A DNA stretch of 64,000 nucleotides from Zymoseptoria tritici IPO323 (lineage: Eukaryota > Ascomycota > Dothideomycetes > Mycosphaerellales > Mycosphaerellaceae): contig NC_018214.1 of NCBI RefSeq assembly GCF_000219625.1, forward strand, positions 1-64,000, in the 5' to 3' direction. Under the pieces are notes generated by a model that had not been told where the DNA came from, did not search any database, and saw only the letters and a program-made list of their open reading frames with translations. Shown piece by piece: positions 9,073-18,714 of this stretch. Position 1 is the stretch's first letter. Each line of letters begins with the position of its first letter. The position numbers and the translations under genes are program-made.

Positions 9073-10745
9073 TATTTTTAAGGTTTTAATAGTATTTAGG
9101 TACGCTAGGAAAATAGTAGCTAGTCTATAGTATATCTAATAAGCTCTAGATACTTTATTTATAACTTATCTCTCTAAAGATTTCTTAATAATTTATTTTA
9201 AGCTCTATAGAATTTCTATTACCTAACTACTATTTTTAATAGAGTATTAGGTATCTATATAGCCCTACAAAATTAATAGCTAGTCCCTAATAAATCTGAA
9301 AAGCTCTAGAGAATTTCTTTTACCCTACCTACCCTAAGACCTACTTACTAATTTATTCTAGGCGCTATAGAGTATCTACTACCTAGCGATTATTTTTTAT
9401 AGCTTTCTTAGTATCTATATAGCCTCTTAAAAATAGTAACTAGTCTATAGTAAGTCTAATAAGCTCTAGATAATTTACTTATAACTTATCTTACTAAGAG
9501 TTACTTAATAATTTTTTTTGCGCTCTATAGAAGTTCTATTCCCTAACTACTATTTTTAATAGCTTACTTAGCATTAATATAGCCCTAGAAAAATAATAAC
9601 TAGTCCTTAGTAAATCTAATAAGCTATAAAGAATTTCCTTAACTCTAGACTATATCCGAATTTCTCGCCGATTTATTTTAGGCACTATAGAGTTTCTATT
9701 ACCCGGCTACTATTTTCTATAGCTTTCTTAGTATTTATATACCCTTAAGAAAATAGTAGCTAGTCCGTAGTAAATCTACTAAGCTCTAGATAATTTGCTT
9801 ATAACTTATCTCCCTAAGAATTGTTTAACGATTTCTTTTAAGCTCTATAAAGTCTCTACTACTTAGCTACTATTTTCTATAGCTTTCTTTATATCTATAT
9901 AGCCCTAGAGAAATAGTAAGTAGTCCGTAGTAAACCTAATAAGCTCTAGATAATTTACTTATAACTTATCTCCCTAATAATTCTTTAACGATTTCTTTTA
10001 AGCTCTATAGAATTTCTATTACCCGGCTATTATTTTCTATAGCTTTCTTAGTATCTATATAGCCTTAAACAAATAGTAGCTAGTCTATAGTTAATCTAAT
10101 AAGCTCTAGATAATTTAACTATAACTTATCTTACTAAGAATTCCTCGGCCCTTTCTTTTAAGCTTTATAGAATTTTTATAACTAAACTGCTATTTTTTAT
10201 AGCCTTTCTAGCATCTATAGAGCCCTAGAAAAATAATAACTAGTCCGTAGTAAATCTAATAGGCTCTAGATAATTTCCTTATAACTTATCTCCCTAAGAA
10301 GTACTCGATAATTTATTTTACGCTCGATAGAATTTCTATACCCTAACTACCATTTTTTTTAGCTTCCTTAGTATCTATATAGCCCTAGAAAAATAATAGC
10401 TAGTCCTTAGTAAATCTAATAAGCTCTAGAGAATTTGCTTAAATCTAGGTCCTATCTAAATTTTTTACTAATTTCTTATAGGCTTTTCAGAATTCCTACT
10501 ACCTAACTATTATTTTTTATAGCTTCCTTACTATTAGTATAATCTTAGAAAAATAGTAGCTAGTCCTTAGTAAATCTCCTAAGCTCTAAAGAAATCTATT
10601 AATACTAATCTCTTCTAATATTACCGATCGATTTTTTCTAGGCTCTATAGAATTTCTATTACCTATCTACTCTTTTTCTAACCCTTCTTAGTATCTATAT
10701 AGCCTAGGAAAAATAGTCGCTAGTCTCTAGTAATTCTTATAGTAA
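9073..10745. repeat. 160-bp satellite array, ten full units
   Basis: The landmark TAGTC(C/T)..TAG recurs at 9121, 9281, 9441, 9601, 9761, 9921, 10081, 10241, 10401, 10561 and 10721, always 160 bp apart. Two other landmarks keep the same step: AAGCTCTAGA at 9141, 9301, 9461 and so on, and CTCTATAGA-like at 9201, 9361, 9521 and so on. Units differ by many substitutions but apparently by no insertions or deletions. Partial units flank the array. No ORF. Confidence 0.93.
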
Positions 10746-11142
10746 ATATAAAAATAGTAGTAGCTTACTCTTAGGGATCTTCTAATATTTTCTTAGTATT
10801 ATATAAGTAGTTTATATACTTTTAACGCCCTTTTAACTCTATATAGTATTTAAGAAGGCTACTATTTATTCTAATAACCCTATATATTAACTATAAGGTA
10901 CTAAAAAAGGTTAGTTACGTAGATATCTACTCTTAATTTTTCTAGGCTCTAATCTTTTTTTCTAGCCCTCGTTCTAATTTTCTTCTCTTTCTTAAAGTAT
11001 TCTAATTATAAGAAAAATACTAGCTAAGGGTTCTAAATTATAGTAAGCTCTAGAAAATTATATCTAGAATACCGATTATCTTAAAATAATTTTAGCTTCC
11101 CGAAGAGAGTACTTTTTCGACGTCTCTTATTTTTTCCTTAAT
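10746..11142. other. AT-rich sequence, no gene
   Basis: Low-complexity, AT-rich sequence with stops in all frames. No repeat or coding signal seen beyond faint resemblance to satellite words. Confidence 0.55.
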
Positions 11143-11264
11143 CTATAAGCCTTAAGGGCTTATAGAAAAATCCCCGAAGCCCTCTCGAACGACTCGTCGC
11201 TTCGCGAAAAATCGCCTTATAGCTCCGCTCGGGTCGACTTCGTCTACCCGAGCTACGCTATAAG
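11143..11264. repeat. Cluster of palindromes abutting truncated element A
   Basis: A 23-bp near-perfect palindrome at 11143-11165 has arms CTATAAGCC / GGCTTATAG. A 49-bp hairpin at 11216-11264 has outer arms CTTATAGC / GCTATAAG and inner arms GCTCGGGT / ACCCGAGC around a TTCG-containing loop. Between them, CGAAGC (from 11175) pairs with GCTTCG (from 11198). The CTATAAG word is shared by both palindromes. The second hairpin ends exactly where homology to element A begins (11265). Function unknown; it could be the end of a foldback element or a structured RNA. Confidence 0.75.
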
Positions 11265-12756
11265 TAGGACGTTATTGTCGAAGCGGTACGGCCTAAGGAA
11301 GTCCGATAGTCGAGACGGACAAGCATCCTTAAACTATATCTTGTACGTCTCGGAACCTGTCTTTAGCTGGCTAAGCTTATACGTATCGTATTTAAGGGTA
11401 GTGAGTTTAAAGAGCGTGTTGTTCTTCGCTATTACATTCCTAGTCTTTACCTTAATTCCGAAGTATCGAAGCAAGTCCCTCGCATAATTGTAGCATAGGA
11501 ACGTGCACTTATCCTTTGGCTTTGTACTGTCCGGATATAGTAGCTATAGGCATCGAAATAGCTAGTTCGGGGTAGTAAGACGTTGCGAAAGCGGAAGCCT
11601 CCTTAGGCTATTAATCGTGGCGATAATTTAAGGTAAGGCGTCCTTACAATTATAGGTCGTGTTCGTAGGTTCCGTAATAGGCATACCGAGAGCGATCTGT
11701 GTTTTAGTTACTGCCTAACTAACCGAGCAAGCCCTTCCCGTAGTACGAACAATAGGAGACGCGTAGATACTCCCTCCGAGACTAGGGCTAGAAATGGATC
11801 TGCCGGAGTATAGTGTTTAGGGGCGGCCGGAGCTACTCTCGGAAGGGGTACCGCGTATAGGAAGACTGCCGAGATTAGCTAGCTTGTCCTTAGTTTTGGA
11901 CCTCGTGCTTATAGCGGGAGGTGCTTCGATCTACTTCTAAGTGTTAGATCTAGATGTAATTTCCTTCTCCTTTCCCTTAGGCTTGTAGGGCACTATCTAC
12001 CTACGGCTATCTATATGCCGGTTGTACGTATTGCGTACGATATTAATCTGCTCCTGTGTAGGGCGATCGATTCCTCCTAGTTTGGCGACTATAAAGAAGT
12101 CCTTAGTAGTGTACTTAGTCCCTCTCGGATCCGAATAACCCTGTCCTACACCCTAACTGTACCGACGAATGTATTCTCGTAAAATAAGTATAGCTACTGT
12201 CGTACCCTTATCGGACTACGTCTTGTACTTCGAAGCCAGCTTTCGAATCTCTTTTGCCATGTTCTCGGATTTGTATACGTATTGCCTTAGTTCCGGGTTT
12301 ACATCTATTACGTCCTATCCCTATTCTTTCGTAAGGGCGTCGTAAATGCCCTTCTTGCGGTTGCGGGTCCTCCTGCTATCCGTAGCTGCCGCTACTAGCC
12401 TCGGATAAGTAGCTGCAATACTGTCCTATCTAGTAATCCTCCCGGTTCCTAAGGTAATAGGGACCCGGTTTATCCGTACGAAATCCTATATGCCTACTAC
12501 AAACTCTGCTACTTTTTCTAATCCTAATTCCAAGGTATTAACGATGTCTGATACTACCTACTCGCGGTCCGCGTCTAGTATGCTCTTAAGGAGACTCTCG
12601 AGTTTTCCTAGCTCTCTAGTGTTCTACGTAGTCGAGAAGGCTATACGCATTTCTTTATTGTTTGTTAAGGGTGCATTCCGGAGGCGAGCTAGGATGTTGT
12701 CTATATCGGTAGTAGTATGCGCAGTTGCGCTCGTTATTAAGGTATATTATATACGC
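11265..12756 (-). pseudogene. Element A unknown downstream ORF, copy 1 (truncated)
   Basis: N-terminal part of the unrecognised ORF described in full at 42592-45430, cut off at 11265. The minus frame is readable with scattered TAG codons. It includes a Lys/Arg-rich segment and, near the cut, a Cys-containing stretch. No Pfam-type domain recognised. Confidence 0.6.
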
Positions 12757-12778
12757 TCGGTGCGCTTGTATTGTTTCG

Positions 12779-12895
12779 AAGCTGTTTTTGCGCTAATGCG
12801 CTTAGGTAGTATGTATGTTGTTTTGCGCTAATGCGCTCGGTTGGTATATATGTTGTTTTGCGCTAATGCGCTCGGTTAGTAAGTATGTCGAGGGG
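12779..12895 (-). repeat. 35-bp tandem repeat upstream of unknown ORF
   Basis: Three units share GCGCTAATGCGCT at 12790, 12825 and 12860, 35 bp apart. The same array is in copy 2 at about 45432-45550. The core is nearly palindromic. It may be leader or regulatory sequence for the downstream ORF. Confidence 0.75.
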
Positions 12896-14100
12896 GGGCT
12901 CGTAGAGGATGTTTAATAAGGTCGAAGGTCTGCGAAGACGTAAATAAGGTTCGTCTAGGAGGAAAAGGAGTCGTTAGGGGAGGTGCAAGGAGATAGGAAA
13001 GAAAGAAGATGTAGTAGATGTTATAGGGAAGTCGGAGGTATAGAGAAGATTAGGGCTTTTAAGTAGGGCGAGCAGGCAGAAAGCGGGTCCCTTGCTTGTT
13101 CGTAAATTATATACGTGCTCGTGCTCGTAATTGTTAGAAGAGCTCGTAATTGTTAGGAAAGGCCTATAATTGTTATGTCGGTAATTGTTGTATTAGTAAT
13201 TGTTAGTTCGTAAATTGTGTGCGTACTTATGCTCGTAATTATTAGAAGAGCTTGTAATTGTTAGGAAAGGCCTATAATTGTTATATCGGTAATTGTTATG
13301 TTAGTAAATGTTTCGTATTAGCAGTCTCGTAATTATAGTAGAATATACATAATTGTCTAGAAAAAGGCAGCCTAGCCCCTAAATGTCCGAAAGGGTGACT
13401 AAGCTTCGTAAATTGTAACTCCCTCCCCTTTAGGGTAGAGAAAGTATGTTTAGTACGCTCTAAATAATAGTAGATTAGTCGTAGCTAGCAGAGACACCTA
13501 GGCAATGTCCTATCCTTCGCAAATGTTTACTAGACCCCTTTCCCTAAATAGTCTGGCAAACAACTAGGCCTATCCGGCAGTACTAGCCTTTAAAAGATGT
13601 CCGCCGGTAGGAGGCAACAATAATAGCTGCTCGCTCGTGATTATGTGCGTGAATTTGCTTGTAATTGTTCTTCGTAAATGCGCTAGTAATTGTAGTACGG
13701 AAGAGTTTAGCAGTGTCGGTCTATTAGATAGATAGCGGCGAGGACGGAGATAAGGTCGTGCCGGGGGTCTTGTTATAAGCGAAAGAGCTTACTTTAACAC
13801 AAAGAAATATGTGTATCTCTTTAGGTAATAATAATGTTTGCCCGAGAGAGCGAGCAGAGCCTTTGCTAGACTACCGGTCTAGGAAACAACTATAGTAAGC
13901 CGAGAGCATCCGTTGCTATGTTTGCTAGACCCTTAGTCTAGGAAATATTTTAATACGAATTATAGCCGCACTTAGATTCTTAGGTACTATAATTGTTCTT
14001 CCGGGGATAGCGAGGATTCCCTTACCCCCTATACGATGTTCGGAGGTCCGGGAGTAGGTTCTCTATACTGCTTAGCGGCAGGGTCGTCGCCCTAAGGTAA
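12896..14100. other. Element A non-coding spacer with repeated TAATTGTTAG words
   Basis: Gene-free region between the integrase end and the unknown ORF. It contains two units of roughly 108 bp (about 13102-13320) built from CGTAATTGTTAG words, and three inverted repeats (13524-13562, 13861-13888, 13919-13947). Conserved in copy 2 at 45551-46745. Confidence 0.7.
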
Positions 14101-14368
14101 TGCCGGCTCTTTATCCTCGCTCTTAACACTTGTAAGCTATTTAGGGTTTAAGTCGCCGCGTGTTAGCTCTTCGAGCTTATTAACATGCTCGAGGTAGTCT
14201 GTAGGGACTACCCGAAGTATGTCCCTAGACTATATGCCCTGGAGCTCTGCCTCGTCCAGCTCTATAATCTTGTAGGTACTAGTGTCTAGGCTTATACTTG
14301 TTACTCGGTAGGGCCCCTTCTATCGAAAGGAAAGCTTCTCGTAGGTAGACTTTCGCTCGCCTCTTTTT

Positions 14369-15159
14369 GTTTGTTGTTTGTTTGTTTGTTTGTTCCATTT
14401 ACGTCCTTTCGGAGTCCAAGACTATGTAGGACGGCTTTGCCATAAAGGCAAAGCAGTAGATCTAGTTATAATCAGATTTTTCGGTATTCTTTGACCTTAG
14501 GGGAGACCCCGTGCCTAAGGCAGGACCTGTAAGCAGAATCTGCCAAAGGACTTTAAACAAATGCGAGACAAAGGAAATCAAACGAGTGTTGCAGCCTAAG
14601 GCTGCAGAATTTTCGCGCTAAGCTTTTGCAGAATTTTTAGCGGATCCTTCCGCTTCGCACACACGCTACGAATTCGAAAGAGATGCAGCGCAAGGCGATG
14701 CAGCGCAAAGGCGCAAAAGCAGCTGTCTAACTCGCTGCCCCCTCTTATCCTTAATACGCCTTTGTAGAACTGCATGCCGCTTCCAAACGTATACAGCTAC
14801 GCAGGTTGATCGCAGAGTTGTAGATTCTACCGACTGTTCTAGCTCTTTAAAGTGCACTTTTCCGTAGAGGACCCGAATCTCTAGAGGGAAAGAGGTGCGA
14901 TTTCGGTTCGGATTTCGAGGAGGTGCGCGTATAGGGCAGAGTGGACTGCTTCTTTCTTCTTCTCGTTCGTAACGTAGAGGGCTGTTCGTTCGAATCGTGC
15001 CGTTGTTCTGTAGCTTGTATTTCGAGGCGGATTTCGAGAAGGATTTCGGGCGGATTTCGAGATGTTTCGAGGAGGTTTCTTCTAGACTATCTTGGTTTCC
15101 CTTCCGAAGAAGGTACTTACGACGGCCACCGCGTGAAGGTGCAGTCTGTTCGGCCGTCT
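14369..15159 (-). mobile_element. SINE-1, AAAC-tailed, in element A
   Basis: A 791-bp insertion flanked by the 13-bp duplication CTCGCCTCTTTTT (14356-14368 and 15160-15172); copy 2 of element A has the empty site. On the minus strand it starts AGACGGCCGAACAGACTGC and ends in GGACGTAAATGGAAC plus AAAC repeats, which is the sign of target-primed insertion. Its last 140 or so bases resemble the 3' end of the LINE fragment at 55854-56788. It contains near-direct repeats of CGAAATCC-type words. A 63-codon minus ORF at 14666-14857 has no recognised function. Confidence 0.9.
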
Positions 15160-15508
15160 CTCGCCTCTTTTTAATAGTACGAGCTGCCCCTTCTTAAGCG
15201 GCTTGTTGTCGACATTATAGGTTATATCCTAGTACTCCTTCTAGGCATCTCGTAGCCTGCGCTGTAGGGCGGTAACTTCTCTAACATCCTTCTTAGAACA
15301 GAAGATCTGCCTTACTCGAGCGGCTAGCAAGTCTTCGGTCGTATAAACTGTCTTCTAGTTAATCGTTTTCCAAGTGTCGTACCGTAGCTTAATAGGTAGG
15401 ACGACATTAAATGCATAGAAAAGACTTGCCGGCGTATATCCCGTAGACCTACGAACAGTAGTGCGGTCTGCCTATAGTGCTATATAGAAAAAGGATCTCC
15501 AGCCCTTT

Positions 15509-16370
15509 GTTTGTTTGTTTGTTTGTTTGTTCCATTTACGTCCTTTCGGAGTCCAAGACTATGTAGGACGGCTTTGCTATAAAGGCAAAGCAGTAGATCT
15601 AGTTACAATTAGATTTTTCGGTATTCTTTGACCTTAGGGGAGACCCCGTGCCTAAGGCAATGCTAAAGGACTTCAAAACAGCGTAAGACAAAGGAAATCA
15701 AACGAGTGTCGTTGTCTACAGCCGGGGCTGCAGAATTTTCGCGCCAAGCTTTTTGTAGAATTTTCAGCGGATCCTTCCGCTTCGCACACACGCTGCGAAT
15801 TCGAGAGAGAGAGATGTAGCCGCTTCGCACACACGCTGCGAATTCGAAAGAGATGTAGCGCAAGGCGATGTAGCGTAAAGGCGCAAAAAGTAGCTGTCCA
15901 ACTCGCTGCCTTCTCTTGTCCTTAATATGCCTTTGTAGTATCGTAGTAGCAGTTCTATCTACGACAACGTAGGTTGATCGTAGAGTTGTGGATTCTACCG
16001 AGTTCCAGCTCTTTAAAGTGTATGTATGCTTCCTTTCGAGGGCGACGAAGTCTCTAGAGAAGGGACATGCGATTTCGATTCGGATTTCGAGGAGGTGCGC
16101 GTATAGGGCAGAGTGGACTGCTTCTTTCTTCTTCTCGTTCGTAGCGGGCAGAGTGGACTGCTTCTTCTTCTTCTCGTTCGTAATGTAGAGGGCTGTTCGT
16201 TCGAATCGTGCCGTTGTTCTGTAGCTTGTATTTCGAGGCGGATTTCGAGAAGGATTTCGGGCGGATTTCGAGAGGTTTTCGAGGAGGTTTCTTCTAGACT
16301 GTCTTGGTTTCCCTTCCGAGGAAGGTACTTACGACGGCCACCGCGTGAAGGTGCAGTCTGTTCGGCCGTC
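15509..16370 (-). mobile_element. SINE-2, AAAC-tailed, in element A
   Basis: Second copy, 862 bp, flanked by the 13-bp duplication TCTCCAGCCCTTT (15496-15508 and 16371-16383). It has the same 5' and 3' ends as SINE-1, so both look full-length. It differs by two internal partial duplications: one around CGCACACACGCTGCGAATTC near 15780-15850, one around GGGCAGAGTGGACTGCTTCT near 16106-16165. It also shows C-to-T changes at CpA. No convincing protein. Confidence 0.9.
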
Positions 16371-17929
16371 TCTCCAGCCCTTTAGCTTGCCCTGCGTATA
16401 CTTTAAGAGGACGTCTAGGATATTAGGATGCCTACGCTCGACTAGACTGTTCGCTTTAGGGTAATAGGCGGACATACGACTAAGGTTTGTATCTATTTAA
16501 GCTAGCAGTTTAGGCACATCGCCGTAGTTCTCAGGCCCTCTATTAAAGAAGATCCGGTTATAGGCTCTAGTGCGTAAGAAGACGTCCTTAAAAAGAAACT
16601 TCGCGACCTGCTTTAAGCTTATACCTTAATTCGGCCCCTTGTTTACGATCCTTCCTTCCGGCCATCTAGAGAAAGACTCCCTAGCTATAATAATGCTTCC
16701 AGAGCTATCGACATAAACAACGTTTATATGCTATAATTCGCTAATATAGCTATAGTATCTTAGGTGCAGTTCCGACATACTTGCTAGTCCGGACGATCGA
16801 AGAAGACACTCAGGGCACTTCCCGACGAAATCTCGGACCTACTTATACAGTCCCTACTAGTAATACCGACAAGCGATCTTTATGTAGGTCCCTTTACGCC
16901 CTCTATAGCCGGACGTAGGGTCCCTATAGAAGGTACGGATAATCGACTTCTACTTAGTCTCCTTGTTAATAACTCTATATAGCGGCTTGTTAATTCTTTT
17001 CTAATACTATAGGCAGCGCTCCCTAACTAGGTAGCGAGATGCCCGTTTCTTAAAGGCATACTAGCTGTTCCTATTTACTCCTACCGGTCGTCGAAGGGTT
17101 AGGAGGTAGTATGTTATATCGCGGTAGAAGTCTAAGAGGAAGCTGTTAATACTGCTCCGAATAAGTTCCTCTTCTAGATTAGGGGTAATCTCTTCGGCCT
17201 CGATACGATTCGCGTACACTATATATAGCGTACTGTTAATTATTTCTTCGTAGTCCTGTTTATACTCCTCGTTAATGTTATCGGACTAAGTACGCGGTTG
17301 TCGAGACAGCGTATCTACAGTAGTGTGCAGTCGGCCGGGAATATGCTTTACATCGAAATCAAACAGTCGTATCTATAAAAGCTACCTTGTTATTACTGCG
17401 TTAGGCAAGTCGGTCGGTAGTCGGTTTAACTAATAGACTAGAGTATTCGCATCTAGCTTAAGCAGGAAGTAAATACTATAGAGATGGTGCTTTAGTTTCT
17501 TTAATGCCTTTAAAACACCGAGATACTTAAGTTTCCTAGCGTCAAACTTTCGCTCGTTCGGCTTCTAGATGCCGCTTTTATACCGAGATAGGTGTCTTGT
17601 CTTGTAGTTATCGACATCTCGTTACATAAGGACTACTCCGAACCTATCCCCGGATGTATTAACAGTAAGGATGATCTGTCCTCCCGAAACGTAGTCTATA
17701 GTCTTAAGAGCCGGTATAGTAACGAGAGCCTTCTTTAATTTCTCTATCGATACGTTATGCTCGGCGGTCTAACACTAGCAAACATCAGGCTTTAGTAGAT
17801 TGTACAGCGGAGCTAACACCTATGCATACTTCTTAATCTAGATGCGGAAGTACACGACCACGCCTAGGAATACTCGAACCTCCTTAGGGTTGTCTAGAGC
17901 AGGCCACTCGGTGATCTTAACGACTCGTG

Positions 17930-17934
17930 CTTTA
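17930..17934. repeat. Target-site duplication of element B (left)
   Basis: CTTTA at 17930-17934 is repeated at 35321-35325. The uninterrupted site in copy 2 (near 48921) has one CTTTA. Five bases is usual for Ty3/gypsy integrases. Confidence 0.93.
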
Positions 17935-18097
17935 TGTCACGGCTTGATGAAAGAGAGGCGTGATTCCAATAACTCGGTGAATAGACAAGTTCATATACGA
18001 GGCTATAGAAGAGAGTCTGAACAAGACTCGTAGATATACAGAAAATGGTAGCGGCCTCAGGCTCCATCCCCGCGGGGACCGGAGGTGGGCCGTGACA
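17935..18097 (-). repeat. Element B 3' LTR
   Basis: 163 bp, beginning TGTCACGGC and ending GGGCCGTGACA; the ends form a short inverted repeat. It differs from 35158-35320 only by C/T in TGTCAC and G/A in GATGAA. Confidence 0.95.
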
Positions 18098-18113
18098 CTA
18101 CCCCCCCCCTTCC
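18098..18113 (-). promoter_or_regulatory. Element B polypurine tract
   Basis: On the minus strand GGAAGGGGGGGGGTAG lies immediately before the 3' LTR. This is the usual site for plus-strand cDNA priming. Confidence 0.85.
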
Positions 18114-18714
18114 AAGGGCGAGGTCTCGCGAGCATAAGGTGTGTTATGAGTGTTAGCGAAGGGGGCACGCACGAGTTATTGAAGACCGGCGGCAACGCCG
18201 GCGGTGACGGGCGCATGGGCGCAGTAGTTGCGCGGCGGTAGCGTGTGGAAGCGGTGTTGAGGGGTGCAGCGGCTAAGCGGCGGAGCGGCGACAGTGCACG
18301 TGGTAGTAATAGGCGGAATGGCAAAGCGGTCTTAGTCGGACGGCCGTTGTGGAGGTGAGAACGAGGGCGCAGTTTTGAGACCTGCGCAAACGACTCGTAC
18401 GGAAGCTGGAAGTGTGGAATCCGGTGTCAAACCGTTGACTAATAAGAGGGCTAGAAACTCTTCGAGTTTTGTAAAGGTTAGTCCAGAGTCGACACGAGCG
18501 ACTCTTTTTCCGACGGTCCAGCCGTTTCGAGCGGTCAAGCACACGACTATTAACAACCACTATGTTACAGAGCTGAGCCGCAGGCTCGAGTTGCTCCATA
18601 TCAACTAGCGCGACTATTAGGCGCACTTGCACGGCCGTAGCTAACTGCGCGTGTCGACCGTCATAGACTCGCATACTACAGACCTCTGGCAAGCTAGCGT
18701 TTCAGGCCATAGAC
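18114..18714. other. Element B 3' untranslated region
   Basis: GC-richer sequence between the end of pol and the polypurine tract. Several overlapping open frames occur on both strands (for example minus 18273-18692), but none resembles a known protein and none is in frame with pol. I treat them as chance ORFs. Confidence 0.5.

Larger units (their letters stand above)
14101..17934 (-). pseudogene. Element A pol, RNase H-integrase half, copy 1
   Basis: C-terminal half of the pol polyprotein, read leftward. From 17934 down: the RT/RNase H joint (LGVVVYFRI, LAPLYNLLKP), a Ty3-type RNase H region (DARKLKYLGVLKALKKLKHH, later HIPGRLH), then the zinc-binding part of integrase near 16850 (KCPEC). 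The integrase core ends in AYYPKANSLVERRHPN near 16430, and the C-terminal GPY/F-like module (KGPYRVTSISLD) lies near 14310. In-frame TAG/TAA codons replace Trp, Gln and other residues. It is interrupted by SINE-1 and SINE-2, and at its N-terminal side by element B; the gene continues at 35326. Confidence 0.85.

Noticed and set aside
9121..10720. Regular repeats considered as a CRISPR array
   Set aside because: Whole 160-bp units repeat with no constant-repeat/variable-spacer structure, and the sequence is eukaryotic.
11216..11264. Hairpin considered as a Helitron 3' end
   Set aside because: No CTRR terminus follows the hairpin and no A/T insertion site could be recognised.
11275..11487. 70-codon plus ORF, identical in protein sequence at 43944-44156
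   Set aside because: It is the opposite strand of element A's unknown ORF. Conservation reflects the duplicated element, not a separate gene.
14988..15000. GTTCGAATC, matching a tRNA-type B box, in SINE-1
   Set aside because: It lies on the plus strand, opposite to the direction set by the AAAC tail, and no A box is seen at the right distance.
18273..18692. 139-codon minus ORF in element B
   Set aside because: Overlaps other open frames on both strands in GC-rich 3' UTR, is not in the pol frame, and resembles nothing known.
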